Shown one piece after another: positions 44,107 to 52,502 of a stretch of 64,000 bases of DNA (position 1 is its first letter; the number at the start of each line of letters is the position of its first letter). The translations under genes and the position numbers were made by a program. The notes beneath the pieces were generated by a model. That model did no database searches, was not told the origin of the DNA, and worked only from the letters and a program-made list of their open reading frames with translations. The DNA is from CAVZZG01 sp963779685 (GTDB lineage Bacteria; Actinomycetota; Thermoleophilia; Gaiellales; F1-60-MAGs149). The stretch is from NCBI GenBank assembly GCA_963779685.1, contig CAVZZG010000001.1, positions 372,001-436,000 of the forward strand. Reading direction: 5' to 3'.

Positions 44107-44301
44107 ATGCGTCTCACCTTCGCCTATCTCGACGCCGGCTCGGTCAGCATGTTCCTGACGGCGGTCGCGGGCGGGGTCGCGGGCGTCGCCGTCTTCGTCA
44201 AGAGCTATGCCCGACGGCTGACGGGCCGGGTGCTGCGACGACCGGTCGACGCCGCCGAGCTGTCGCCAACGCCCGAGTCGCAGGCGCCCGAGCAGGGGTG
44301 A
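44107..44301 (+). CDS. Small single-pass membrane protein
   Basis: A 64-residue protein: FAYLDAGSVSMFLTAVAGGV then AGVAVFVKSYARRL and a polar tail. The YLDxGSxSM start before one long helix is a pattern I know from small proteins encoded beside envelope-glycan and sulfatase-like genes. TACATT at 44092-44097 may be its -10 box. Its stop overlaps the methyltransferase GTG start (GTGA), linking it to the following two genes. The function is unknown. Confidence 0.65.
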   Translation: MRLTFAYLDAGSVSMFLTAVAGGVAGVAVFVKSYARRLTGRVLRRPVDAAELSPTPESQAPEQG

Positions 44302-45704
44302 CCGCGCCGGATCCGGGTTCGTTCCGCGATCCGACGGGCCAGGTAGCCGTCAGCGACGGCCGCGTGCTGCGCCTGCTGAGCGAGCGGGGGGCCGCTGACG
44401 CTCGTGCCGCCCTTGCGGCGCCGAGCGTGTCGGCCTCGATCGAGCGGGGCGATGTGGTCGGCACTGCGTGGGTGGAGCCACATGACGGGCCGGCGGAGCT
44501 TGCGGATGGTGCGGCGGTCGCGGCGGTGCTCGAGCATCCCCGGCTGCCGTTCGTCTCCTACCCGTACGAGTGGACGTTCGCGATGCTGCGCGACGCTGCA
44601 TTGCTGACGTTGCGCCTGCTGCGCGAGACGGCGGCCGACGGCGTCTCGCTCAAGGACGCGACCCCGTACAACGTGCAGTTCCGCGGTACGCGGGCGACCT
44701 TCATCGACGTCGGCTCCTTCGAGCCCGCGGCGGCGTCGGACCCGTGGTTCGGGCGGGATCAGTTCTACCAGCTCTTCCTCTATCCCCTCATGCTCCAGGC
44801 CTATGCCGGCGCGGCCTTCCAACCCTGGCTGCGCGGGTCGCTCGAAGGCATCACCGCGCCGGAGCTCGACGGGATCCTGGCCGGCGCTCACGTCGGCTGG
44901 CGCAAGGGGCGGCTCGTGCACGTCAAGGCGACGGCCGCCGCGGCGCGCAAGCTGCGGACGCGGACCGAGGCCGTCGAGGTCGAGACGCGCCGGCGCGGCA
45001 TGTCCCGCGAGCTGCTCGTCGCGCAGTGGAAAGGGATCGAGCGCCTGGTGACGGGGCTCGAGTGGGAGGAGTCGCGCAGCGTCTGGAGCGAGTACGGCGC
45101 TCGCGGCCACTATGCGGACGGCGAGCTCCACGCGAAGGAGTGCTTCGTCGGGCGCGTGGCCGGCGCGCGGCAGCGGTCACTTGCCTACGACCTCGGCGCC
45201 AACGACGGCCGGTTCGCGCGGATCGCGCTCGAGCACAGCGACTACGTCATCGCCGCCGACGCCGATCGCCTCGTCGTCGACCGGCTGTACCGCGAGCTTC
45301 GCGCCCAGGGCGAGGAGCGCATCCAGCCACTGGCGGTCGATCTCGCCGATCCGTCGCCGGGGCTCGGCTGGGGCGGGGTCGAGCGGACATCGTTCACCGA
45401 TCGCCAGCGGCCCGACCTGGTGCTCTACCTGGCGGTCGTCCACCACCTTGCGATCGGCCGTAACGTGCCCGTGGCGATGCAGCTCGACGCGTTGGCCCGG
45501 CTGGGCGGCGAGGTCGTGTTCGAGTTCCCGACCGAGGACGACCCCAAGGTGCGCGAGCTCCTGCTGCAGAAGCGCACCGGCCTGTTCGACGGCTACCGGC
45601 TCGACCACGTCGACGCCGCCGTCGCGGAGCGCTTCGAGGTACGGGCTCGTGAGGTGCTCGACGGCGGAACCCGCGTCCTCTACCACCTGTCCCCGTGGCG
45701 CTGA
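44298..45704 (+). CDS. Class I SAM-dependent methyltransferase with kinase-like N-terminal region
   Basis: A 468-residue protein. The C-terminal 200 residues are a methyltransferase with motif I SLAYDLGANDGRFAR, acidic DADRLVVD and LYLAVVHHLAIG. The N-terminal part contains LKDATPYNVQFRGTRATFID, which resembles the H/K-D-x4-N...I-D core of sugar or lipopolysaccharide kinases; whether it is active is unknown. It probably modifies an envelope glycan. The GTG start overlaps the preceding stop, and the next gene starts as TGATG at its stop. Confidence 0.78.
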   Translation: MTAPDPGSFRDPTGQVAVSDGRVLRLLSERGAADARAALAAPSVSASIERGDVVGTAWVEPHDGPAELADGAAVAAVLEHPRLPFVSYPYEWTFAMLRDAALLTLRLLRETAADGVSLKDATPYNVQFRGTRATFIDVGSFEPAAASDPWFGRDQFYQLFLYPLMLQAYAGAAFQPWLRGSLEGITAPELDGILAGAHVGWRKGRLVHVKATAAAARKLRTRTEAVEVETRRRGMSRELLVAQWKGIERLVTGLEWEESRSVWSEYGARGHYADGELHAKECFVGRVAGARQRSLAYDLGANDGRFARIALEHSDYVIAADADRLVVDRLYRELRAQGEERIQPLAVDLADPSPGLGWGGVERTSFTDRQRPDLVLYLAVVHHLAIGRNVPVAMQLDALARLGGEVVFEFPTEDDPKVRELLLQKRTGLFDGYRLDHVDAAVAERFEVRAREVLDGGTRVLYHLSPWR

Positions 45705-46211
45705 TGGACGGCGGGCGACCACGGCGTATCGGCCTGCGCGAGTTCGGGTTGTCGACCGCCGGGATCATGGGAGCGGCGACGGCCGGCGTGGCGCAGCCGC
45801 TGCTCGACCTGTACGGGAAGAACGCCACCCTGTTCTCCGCGGCCAAGCTGCATGGCCGGTCGGTCGTGGAGTTCGCGTTGCTGGTGGCCCTCCTGGTGCC
45901 CGTCGGGTGGGTCGTTGTGGCCGTGCCGCTGGTGTTCCTGCCGCGGGTGTTCCGGATCTGGCGGGCGATCGGAATCGGCATCGGGTTCGGGCTCGCGGCG
46001 CTCGTGTTCCTGAACTCGCACGACGTGCTCGCCCGCTACGAACTTCCCGCCGCGGCCCTGATCGCCATCGCGTCGGCCCTCCTGTACGAACGTCACCGGG
46101 CGCTGCGATCGGTCGCCGCGCTCCTGGGTCTGCTCGCTCCGGTGACCGTCGGCCTGTTCCTCGGCGCGTTCCTCGGTCGCGCACATCGCGTGGTCGGCGT
46201 CGGGCCGGAAC
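45704..46211 (+). pseudogene. N-terminal membrane part of the sulfatase-like protein (frameshifted)
   Basis: About 165 codons of membrane region: GLREFGLSTAGIMGAATAGV, then three to four helices (VEFALLVALLVPVGWVVVAVP, ALVFLNSHDVL, SVAALLGLLAPVTVGLFLGA). Coding character in this frame stops near 46200 and resumes one frame later in the sulfatase domain. One extra base at about 46196-46204 would explain it. The open frame nominally runs to 46981, but that part is a shadow. ATG 45704 overlaps the preceding stop. Confidence 0.6.
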
Positions 46212-47822
46212 GTGGCGATCCCGGCCGGCCAGATCAAGCACAAGCCGACCATCGTCTGGGTCGTGATGGACGAGACGAACCTCGCGATGCTGCTCGACCA
46301 GCAGCATCGCATCGACGCGTCGCGGTATCCACATCTCGCCGCGCTGGCGGCGACCTCGACGTGGTACCGCAACGCCGTCGGGATCGACAGCTTCACGCCG
46401 CGGGCGGTGCCCGGTCTGCTGGCCAGCCGCGACGGTGCGGGGTCGGCCTGGCCGACACCCGCCGACTACCCGGTGAACCTGTTCTCGTTGCTGGCCGCCG
46501 CCTACCGGCTCGACGCCTTCGAGCCGGTGACCGACCTCTGTGCCGCCCCCTCGTGCCTGCCGAACGCCTTCCACGGCACCCGCTCGCTTCGGGCCTTCCT
46601 GCGCGACGCCTCGATCGTCTACGCCACCATGGCGCTGCCGTCGTCGCTCTCATCCCACCTCCCGTCCATCACCAACAGCTGGGGCGGGTTCGCATCGACT
46701 GGCGCCGCGCCGCAGCAGGGCACCGTTCACCTCGATGCCAACCACATCACCCCGCTCGCGAAGCTCTTCGCGGCGCCGCACGGCCCGCAGCGGGAGCTCG
46801 CGACGGCCGCCGACTTCACCAGCCGGATCCGGCCCGGCGAGGCGCCGACGGTGCACTTCCTGCACATCCTGCTGCCGCACCGGCCCTGGCGGCTGACGCC
46901 AGACTCGTCCGACTACGGCGAGGACCACGGCACGCAGGCGCTGCCGAGGGCTCCGAAGGACCTCTGGCTGGCGCAGGATGAGGCGGCCCGGTTTGCGCTT
47001 CAGGCCGGTGCGGCCGACGCGATGATCGGCCGGCTGGTCGATCGGCTGCGCGCGACGAAGCTATGGCAGGGCACGTTCCTGGTCGTCACCGCCGATCACG
47101 GCATCAACTTCGAGCCCGGGATGACGGCGCGCCAGCCGGCCTCGGACGGCACCCTCGACGAGCTGTACCGGGTGCCGTTGATCGTGCATGCGCCCGGGCA
47201 GGCGACCGGTGCCGTGTCCGACGCGCCGGCCTCGACCGAGGACATCCTGCCGACGTTGCTCGGCGTGCTGGGCGCGCCGCCCGTCCCGGGGGCTGCGGGA
47301 CTGGACCTCGCGCAGCCGGTGCCGGCAGGTCGCAAGCGGCTGGTGTGGTCGGCCGGCAAGTCGTATCCCTTCCCGCCGGGCACGGCGACGATCGGGTCGC
47401 GCGTCGCCACCTATGCGCGGTGGTTTCCCCCCGCGGCCGCCGGGTGGGACCGGATCTTCGCGCGCGGCCCCTATCGCGGCCTGTTCGGTCGGGCCGTGGC
47501 GGCGGGTGCGGGTACCGCCGCCGGCTACCGGGTGCGGGTGCAGTTCCCGAATCCCCGCAAGCCGGTCGCGGACCAATCGGTCGGCGTCGTGCGGGTGGTC
47601 GTCGGCGCGCCGGCCGGCGCGCGTGTTGGGGACGGCACCGTGGTGGTCGCATCGGGTGGGCGGGTGGTCGGCTTCCTTGGCGGTGCGGGCGGGTCGACCG
47701 GCAGCGGCATCACTGTCGAGGGCGTGGTCGACTGGCGTCACGCCGGCGCGCCGGGCGGGTTGCAGTTCTACCTCGCCAGCGGCCCGGCCTCCGCTCCACT
47801 CCTCCAGCGCATCTCCGGGTAG
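46212..47822 (+). CDS. Sulfatase/phosphoglycerol-transferase-like enzyme domain
   Basis: 536 residues in the alkaline phosphatase superfamily. The metal-site start is KPTIVWVVMDETN. In the middle is PTVHFLHILLPHRPWRL, and LVVTADHGINFEPG provides the D-H metal ligands. TDILPTLLGVLG-like spacing appears as STEDILPTLLGVLG. No sulfatase C/S-x-P-x-R signature is seen, so it is more like membrane-anchored phospho- or sulfo-transferases that act on envelope polymers. As read it begins at a GTG just after the frameshift and would lack its membrane anchor. It most likely forms one protein with the upstream fragment. Confidence 0.72.
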   Translation: MAIPAGQIKHKPTIVWVVMDETNLAMLLDQQHRIDASRYPHLAALAATSTWYRNAVGIDSFTPRAVPGLLASRDGAGSAWPTPADYPVNLFSLLAAAYRLDAFEPVTDLCAAPSCLPNAFHGTRSLRAFLRDASIVYATMALPSSLSSHLPSITNSWGGFASTGAAPQQGTVHLDANHITPLAKLFAAPHGPQRELATAADFTSRIRPGEAPTVHFLHILLPHRPWRLTPDSSDYGEDHGTQALPRAPKDLWLAQDEAARFALQAGAADAMIGRLVDRLRATKLWQGTFLVVTADHGINFEPGMTARQPASDGTLDELYRVPLIVHAPGQATGAVSDAPASTEDILPTLLGVLGAPPVPGAAGLDLAQPVPAGRKRLVWSAGKSYPFPPGTATIGSRVATYARWFPPAAAGWDRIFARGPYRGLFGRAVAAGAGTAAGYRVRVQFPNPRKPVADQSVGVVRVVVGAPAGARVGDGTVVVASGGRVVGFLGGAGGSTGSGITVEGVVDWRHAGAPGGLQFYLASGPASAPLLQRISG

Positions 47823-47830
47823 CGGGACCG

Positions 47831-48205
47831 TCAGGCGGGGTCCTCGCCGAGAAACGTCTGGTCGAGCGTGCCCCGCTCGTGCGCCGAGACGACGAGCAGG
47901 GGCCGGTCGCCGACGTTGCGAAATCCGTGGCGCGTGCCGGGCGGGACGACCAGCAGCTGCTCGGGTTCGAGCTCGATCACCTCGTCGCCGACCGTCCACC
48001 GCCCGTGGCCGTCGAGGAGCACGAACGTCTCGGCGTACGGGTGGACGTGCAGCTCGACGAACGCGCCGGGGGGTGTGCGCACCACGAACAGCGACACGTC
48101 CACGCCAGCCCGCGGATGGCCCTCGAAGAGCGCGGCCGTCGGACTCACCAGCAGGTCGGACAGGGCGAGGCGGACGGCACGGGGCGGATCGGGTGGTGTC
48201 GGCAT
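47831..48205 (-). CDS. Cupin-domain protein
   Basis: A 124-residue single cupin. Cupin motif 1 is HVHPYAETFVLLDGHGR, with two histidines and a glutamate as metal ligands, and motif 2 is PPGTRHGFRNVGDRP. It probably binds a metal and a small carbonyl or sugar ligand; the function is open. GGGAGGG precedes the ATG, and TAAGAT at 48237-48242 may be the -10 box. It is convergent with the sulfatase-like gene. Confidence 0.8.
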   Translation of the reverse strand: MPTPPDPPRAVRLALSDLLVSPTAALFEGHPRAGVDVSLFVVRTPPGAFVELHVHPYAETFVLLDGHGRWTVGDEVIELEPEQLLVVPPGTRHGFRNVGDRPLLVVSAHERGTLDQTFLGEDPA

Positions 48206-48258
48206 GGGCCCTCCCAGCGGTCGTCGGTGAGGGACGATCTTAGCCCTGCCGAAACCGG

Positions 48259-49398
48259 TCACCGGTGGATGAGACGCCAGGCCGCACGCGCGCCGAGGCC
48301 GGGGCCGGCGTGGAGGAGGCCGTGCGCGTAGACGTGCCCGGCGAACCGGAAGAGCGCGTAGATCGAGGCGATCACGAGCACGACTGCGAGCACGTGCTCC
48401 CAGAGGGGCACGCCGACGAGCGCGCTGCGGGCCGGCACCACGAGCGGTGCCGTCAGCGGGAAGACGGTCAGCACCTGCGCGAGCAGTCCATCCGGGTTGG
48501 CGGAGACCGCGATGTAGCTGCCGAAGTAGGCGGCGAGGAGCGTGTAGGTCACCGGTTGCCCGGCCGTATCCGCGTTCTGCTGTCGGGAGGCGAGCGCGCC
48601 GGCCGTGGCGTAGGCGAGCGCGTAGAGCCCGAAGCCGAGCGCGAACCACGGCACGACCAGCGCGAGGCTGCCGCCGAGGACGGCCGGTGCATCGAAGACA
48701 CCGGCGGCAAGCAGGCCGGCGGCGAGCCCTGCGACGAGTGCGAGCTGCCCGAGCCCCAGCAGTCCGATGCCGATCACCTTGCCGGCCAGCAGGTGGCGCG
48801 GCCGCACGGTCGACAGGATCAACTCGACGACGCGGTTGTTCTTCTCCTCGACCACGCCGCTGACGACCCACTGACCGTATACGGCGAGGGACGTGAGCAG
48901 GAGCATCGAACCGACGATCGCGACGAGCGTGGCCGCGTCCGTGGCTCCGGCATCGGACGGCTCGACCGTCACCGTGGTCAGCTCCGGCGCCGGTGGCAGG
49001 TGACGACGGAGCGCGCGGACGGCCGTGTCCGCGACGGCGGCGAGCTGCGGGTCGACGTTCGCACGGAACACGAGCCGGTCGTCTCCCAGTACCAGGACCG
49101 CGTCGGCGTTCTTCGTCCTCAGCGCCTCGCGGCCGGCCGCGGAGGAGGCGACCACACGGAGCCGCACCTTCGCGTCGAACGGCACCGCCGCGCGCTGAAG
49201 GGCGGCGTCGAGGCCTGCGGGCGCCGGTGCGACGACCGCAACGCGATACGTGGTCTTCCGCGACAGCACCCCGTTCAGCGCCGTTGACCCGCCTACGAGC
49301 AGCAGCAACACGATCGTCGATGCCAGGAACGCGGGGCTGCGCAGTCGCTCGCGGATCTCGCGTCCAGCGACGAGAGCGATGGCACGCGACCCGGTCAT
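48259..49398 (-). CDS. ABC-2 type transporter permease (NatB-like)
   Basis: A 379-residue permease. The first helix (FLASTIVLLLLVGGSTAL) is followed by a large outer-facing domain of about 160 residues and five to six C-terminal helices. VVSGVVEEKNNRVVELILSTVRPRHLLAGK is the conserved cytoplasmic segment of the NatB/YhaP group. The ATG overlaps the stop of the ATPase gene (ATGA). Related systems export sodium ions or drugs. Confidence 0.85.
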   Translation of the reverse strand: MTGSRAIALVAGREIRERLRSPAFLASTIVLLLLVGGSTALNGVLSRKTTYRVAVVAPAPAGLDAALQRAAVPFDAKVRLRVVASSAAGREALRTKNADAVLVLGDDRLVFRANVDPQLAAVADTAVRALRRHLPPAPELTTVTVEPSDAGATDAATLVAIVGSMLLLTSLAVYGQWVVSGVVEEKNNRVVELILSTVRPRHLLAGKVIGIGLLGLGQLALVAGLAAGLLAAGVFDAPAVLGGSLALVVPWFALGFGLYALAYATAGALASRQQNADTAGQPVTYTLLAAYFGSYIAVSANPDGLLAQVLTVFPLTAPLVVPARSALVGVPLWEHVLAVVLVIASIYALFRFAGHVYAHGLLHAGPGLGARAAWRLIHR

Positions 49399-50348
49399 CG
49401 TTCCACCAGCTCGAGGAACAGCTCCGTCAGCGATGGCGGCCCGTAGCTGAACTCGACGACCCGCGCGACCTGCTCGGCCCTTGCGAACACCTGCTTCGGG
49501 TCGACGTCGCGGCGGGCGAGGAACCGCAGGTGACCGTCGCCGCGCTCGACGAGCTCGACACCGGCGACACCCGGCAGCCATCCCGGTGGCGCGCCGTCGA
49601 GCCGCAGCTCGATCCGCCGCTGCGTCGAGGCCGCCCGCAACTCGTCGATGTGGCCCGTTGCGACGACGCACCCGTGGTCGATGATCGCGACGTCCTCGCA
49701 GACCTCCTCGACGAGCTCCAGTTGATGGCTCGAGAAGAGCACGGCGGCCCCCCGGGCGGCCTCGCCCCGCAGCACCTCGGCCAGCGTGCGAACGGCGCGG
49801 GGGTCGAGACCGGCGAAGGGCTCGTCGAGCACGAGCAGCTCGGGCTGGTGCAGGAGGGCCGCGGCGAGCTGGGCCCGCTGCTGGTTCCCGTGGGAGAGCT
49901 CCTCGACCTTCGCGCCGAGGCGATCACCAAGATCGAGCCGTGTAAGCCATTCGGATGCCCCGATCCGCGCCGCGCTCGTGCTGAGTCCATGGAGCGAGCC
50001 GAAGTAGGCGAGCTGGTCGCCGAGCGCCATCCGCGGGTAGAGGCCGCGCTCCTCCGGCATGTAGCCGAACCGAAGGCGCTCGTCCAGCCCGACCGGCCGA
50101 CCGGCCCACAGCACCGCACCGGCGTCGAGCTCGACGAGTCCGAAGACGGCCCGCATCACCGTCGTCTTACCCGCGCCGTTCGGGCCCAGGAAGCCGAGCA
50201 TGCGACCGGGCCGGACGCTGAGGGTCACGTCGGTGAGGGCCTCGATGTCACCGTAGCGCTTCGTCAGGTGCATCAGATCGAGGCCCGCGGCGTCCGCTGG
50301 TGCGCCGGAAAGCTGCGGCGAGGGTGCCAGGTGGGCTGGACCGACCAT
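49395..50348 (-). CDS. ABC transporter ATP-binding protein (NatA-like)
   Basis: A 317-residue ATPase. Walker A is GPNGAGKTT, the Q-loop region FGYMPEERGLYPRM, and the signature is LSHGNQQR (in place of LSGGQ, as in the NatA/YhaQ group). Walker B is LLVLDEPFAGLD and the switch histidine lies in FSSHQLE. ATG at 50348 is chosen because GGAAGGG lies upstream; a GTG at 50378 would add ten residues. It energises the permease encoded next to it. Confidence 0.87.
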   Translation of the reverse strand: MVGPAHLAPSPQLSGAPADAAGLDLMHLTKRYGDIEALTDVTLSVRPGRMLGFLGPNGAGKTTVMRAVFGLVELDAGAVLWAGRPVGLDERLRFGYMPEERGLYPRMALGDQLAYFGSLHGLSTSAARIGASEWLTRLDLGDRLGAKVEELSHGNQQRAQLAAALLHQPELLVLDEPFAGLDPRAVRTLAEVLRGEAARGAAVLFSSHQLELVEEVCEDVAIIDHGCVVATGHIDELRAASTQRRIELRLDGAPPGWLPGVAGVELVERGDGHLRFLARRDVDPKQVFARAEQVARVVEFSYGPPSLTELFLELVER

Positions 50349-50481
50349 GAGCGATGCCCTTCCATGACCATCATCCACCGCGGCGTGCCCGCGGCATCGG
50401 GGAGTGCGCGGACCGGTGCTACGGTGAATCGCGCAGTTCCGCCGCCCCTCCGCACGTGCCCTCTACCGCCGTGGTGAATCC

Positions 50482-51873
50482 ATGCCCCTGAAGCATCCGC
50501 AGGCCTCCGAGCGTCGCCAGACGACCATCTCGGTCGCGCCGATGTTCGATCTCGAGTCCGACCACGTTCCGTCCGACCGGCTGCCGGACGGCGAGATGGC
50601 ACCGGACGCCGCGTATCAGATCGTCCACGACGAGCTGATGCTCGACGGCAACGCGCGCATGAACCTGGCCACGTTCGTGTCCACGTGGATGGAGCCGCAG
50701 GCCGTGCAGCTCATCGGCGAGTGCCTCGACAAGAACATGATCGACAAGGACGAGTACCCGCAGACGGCGGAGCTCGAGAAGCGCTGCGTGACCATGCTCG
50801 CCTCGCTCTGGCACGCGCCCGACTCGGCGGAGGCGACAGGGTGCTCGACCACCGGCTCGAGCGAGGCGGCCATGCTCGGTGGACTGGCGCTCAAGCGCCG
50901 CTGGCAGCAGCGCCGGCGCGCGGCCGGCAAGCCGGCCGACCGGCCGAACATCGTCATGGGCATCAACGTCCAGATCTGCTGGGAGAAGTTCGCGAACTAC
51001 TGGGACGTCGAGATGCGCCTCGTGCCGATGGAGGGCGAGCGGTTCATGCTCTCGGCGCAGGAGGCCGTCGCGCTCTGCGACGAGAACACCATCGGCGTCG
51101 TCGCGATCCTCGGTTCGACCTTCGACGGCGCCTACGAGCCGGTCGCCGAGATCTGCGCTGCGCTCGACGACCTGCAGGCCAGGACGGGTCTCGACGTGCC
51201 GGTGCACGTGGACGGCGCATCGGGCGGCTTCGTCGCGCCGTTCCTCGATCCCGATCTGGTGTGGGACTTCCGGCTGCCGCGGGTGGCCTCGATCAACGCC
51301 TCCGGCCACAAGTACGGGCTGGTCTTCCCCGGCGTCGGCTGGGCCGTCTGGCGCGACGCCGAGGCGTTGCCGGCGGACCTCATCTTCTGGGTCAACTACC
51401 TCGGCGACAACATGCCGACCTTCGCGCTGAACTTCTCCAGGCCGGGTGCCCAGATCGTCGCCCAGTACTACAACTTCCTGCGCCTGGGCTTTCAGGGCTA
51501 CCGGTCGGTGCAGGGGTACGCACGGGACGTTGCGACCCGTCTGGCCGGGCAGATCGAGGAGCTCGGGCCGTTTCGGCTCCTGACTCGCGGCGATGCGCTG
51601 CCGGTGTTCGCGTTCACGCTCGCCGACGACGTCGTTAAGTACTCCGTCTTCGACGTGTCGAGTGCCCTGCGCGAGCGCGGCTGGCAGGTGCCCGCGTACA
51701 CGTTCCCGAAGAACCGCGAGGACCTCGCCGTGCTGCGCGTGGTGGTGCGGCGCGGGTTCACCCACGACCTCGCCGACCTCCTGATCGGCGACATGAAGCG
51801 CCAGTTGCTGCGGCTCGAGCGCCAGGCGGCGCCGGTCCATGACCCGGCTGAGGAGACGGGTTTCAGCCACTGA
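50482..51873 (+). CDS. gadB: Glutamate decarboxylase
   Basis: A 463-residue PLP enzyme that converts glutamate to GABA and CO2, consuming a proton. The PLP lysine is in NASGHKYG at K277, matching the position in Escherichia coli GadB. Other family marks are MNLATFVSTWMEP, GCSTTGSSEAAML and VHVDGASGGFVAPF. The C-terminus (HDPAEETGFSH) resembles the pH-sensing tail of GadB. It may serve acid resistance and pairs with the YrhK-like membrane protein whose frame starts at its stop codon. Confidence 0.93.
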   Translation: MPLKHPQASERRQTTISVAPMFDLESDHVPSDRLPDGEMAPDAAYQIVHDELMLDGNARMNLATFVSTWMEPQAVQLIGECLDKNMIDKDEYPQTAELEKRCVTMLASLWHAPDSAEATGCSTTGSSEAAMLGGLALKRRWQQRRRAAGKPADRPNIVMGINVQICWEKFANYWDVEMRLVPMEGERFMLSAQEAVALCDENTIGVVAILGSTFDGAYEPVAEICAALDDLQARTGLDVPVHVDGASGGFVAPFLDPDLVWDFRLPRVASINASGHKYGLVFPGVGWAVWRDAEALPADLIFWVNYLGDNMPTFALNFSRPGAQIVAQYYNFLRLGFQGYRSVQGYARDVATRLAGQIEELGPFRLLTRGDALPVFAFTLADDVVKYSVFDVSSALRERGWQVPAYTFPKNREDLAVLRVVVRRGFTHDLADLLIGDMKRQLLRLERQAAPVHDPAEETGFSH

Positions 51874-52499
51874 CCACGACAGGGGGTCTGTGGTGGGCGC
51901 CGCGGCGGCGACCCTGGTGGATCGCGGTCCTGTTTGCGATCGGTTCGACCTGCTTCCTGGTCGGGCCGATCCCGGGCGTCGTCGAGCTCGTCGGCTCGGC
52001 CGTGGACGCGGCCATCTTCTTCGTCGGCTCGATCTTCTTCACGGTGGCGGCGGCGCTCCAGGTCCTGGAGACCCGGCGAAGCGGCGGCAGACTCGACCGC
52101 TGGAGCAGCGCCGTCCAGTTCGCCGGCACGCTGGCGTTCAACGTCACCACGTACCGGGCGCTCCATGTTTCCCTGAACGACGTGTCGTACGATCGCCTCG
52201 TCTGGGCGCCCGATGCGGTCGGCTCCGTCTGCTTCCTCGTCTCGGGCGTCGTCGCCTACCTGGCCGTAGCCGGCGCCACCCTTCGACGGCCGGCCGGGCG
52301 GCTTCCGGAATGGCGGATCGCCGTGGTGAATCTCGTCGGCTGCGTCGCGTTCGGGATCGCGGCGATCGCGTCCTACGTCGTGCCCGCCAAGGGCAGCGCC
52401 CTCGATCTTGCCGCTGCGAACGTGACGACGGCCTTCGGCGGCCTCTGCTTCCTCGTCGGCTCGGTCCTGCTCCTGCCCGTGCCCGCGACCGAGGGCTGA
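51870..52499 (+). CDS. YrhK-like membrane protein, probable CTG start
   Basis: Up to 209 residues with four to five helices. The frame opens at CTG 51870, which overlaps the gadB stop as CTGA, and runs WWIAVLFAIGSTCFLVGPIP then AAIFFVGSIFFTVAAALQVLE, the paired-helix pattern of YrhK-like proteins. No ATG, GTG or TTG lies in frame before GTG 52002, and starting there would lose the first helix that belongs to the domain. I infer a coupled CTG start at 51870 (or 51888). The function is unknown. Linkage to glutamate decarboxylase suggests an acid-stress role. Confidence 0.62.
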   Translation: MTTTGGLWWAPRRRPWWIAVLFAIGSTCFLVGPIPGVVELVGSAVDAAIFFVGSIFFTVAAALQVLETRRSGGRLDRWSSAVQFAGTLAFNVTTYRALHVSLNDVSYDRLVWAPDAVGSVCFLVSGVVAYLAVAGATLRRPAGRLPEWRIAVVNLVGCVAFGIAAIASYVVPAKGSALDLAAANVTTAFGGLCFLVGSVLLLPVPATEG

Positions 52500-52502
52500 G
52501 CG

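Noticed and set aside
45695..45703. GTG at 45695 as start of the sulfatase-like protein
   Set aside because: ATG at 45704 forms a TGATG junction with the preceding stop, the better coupled start.
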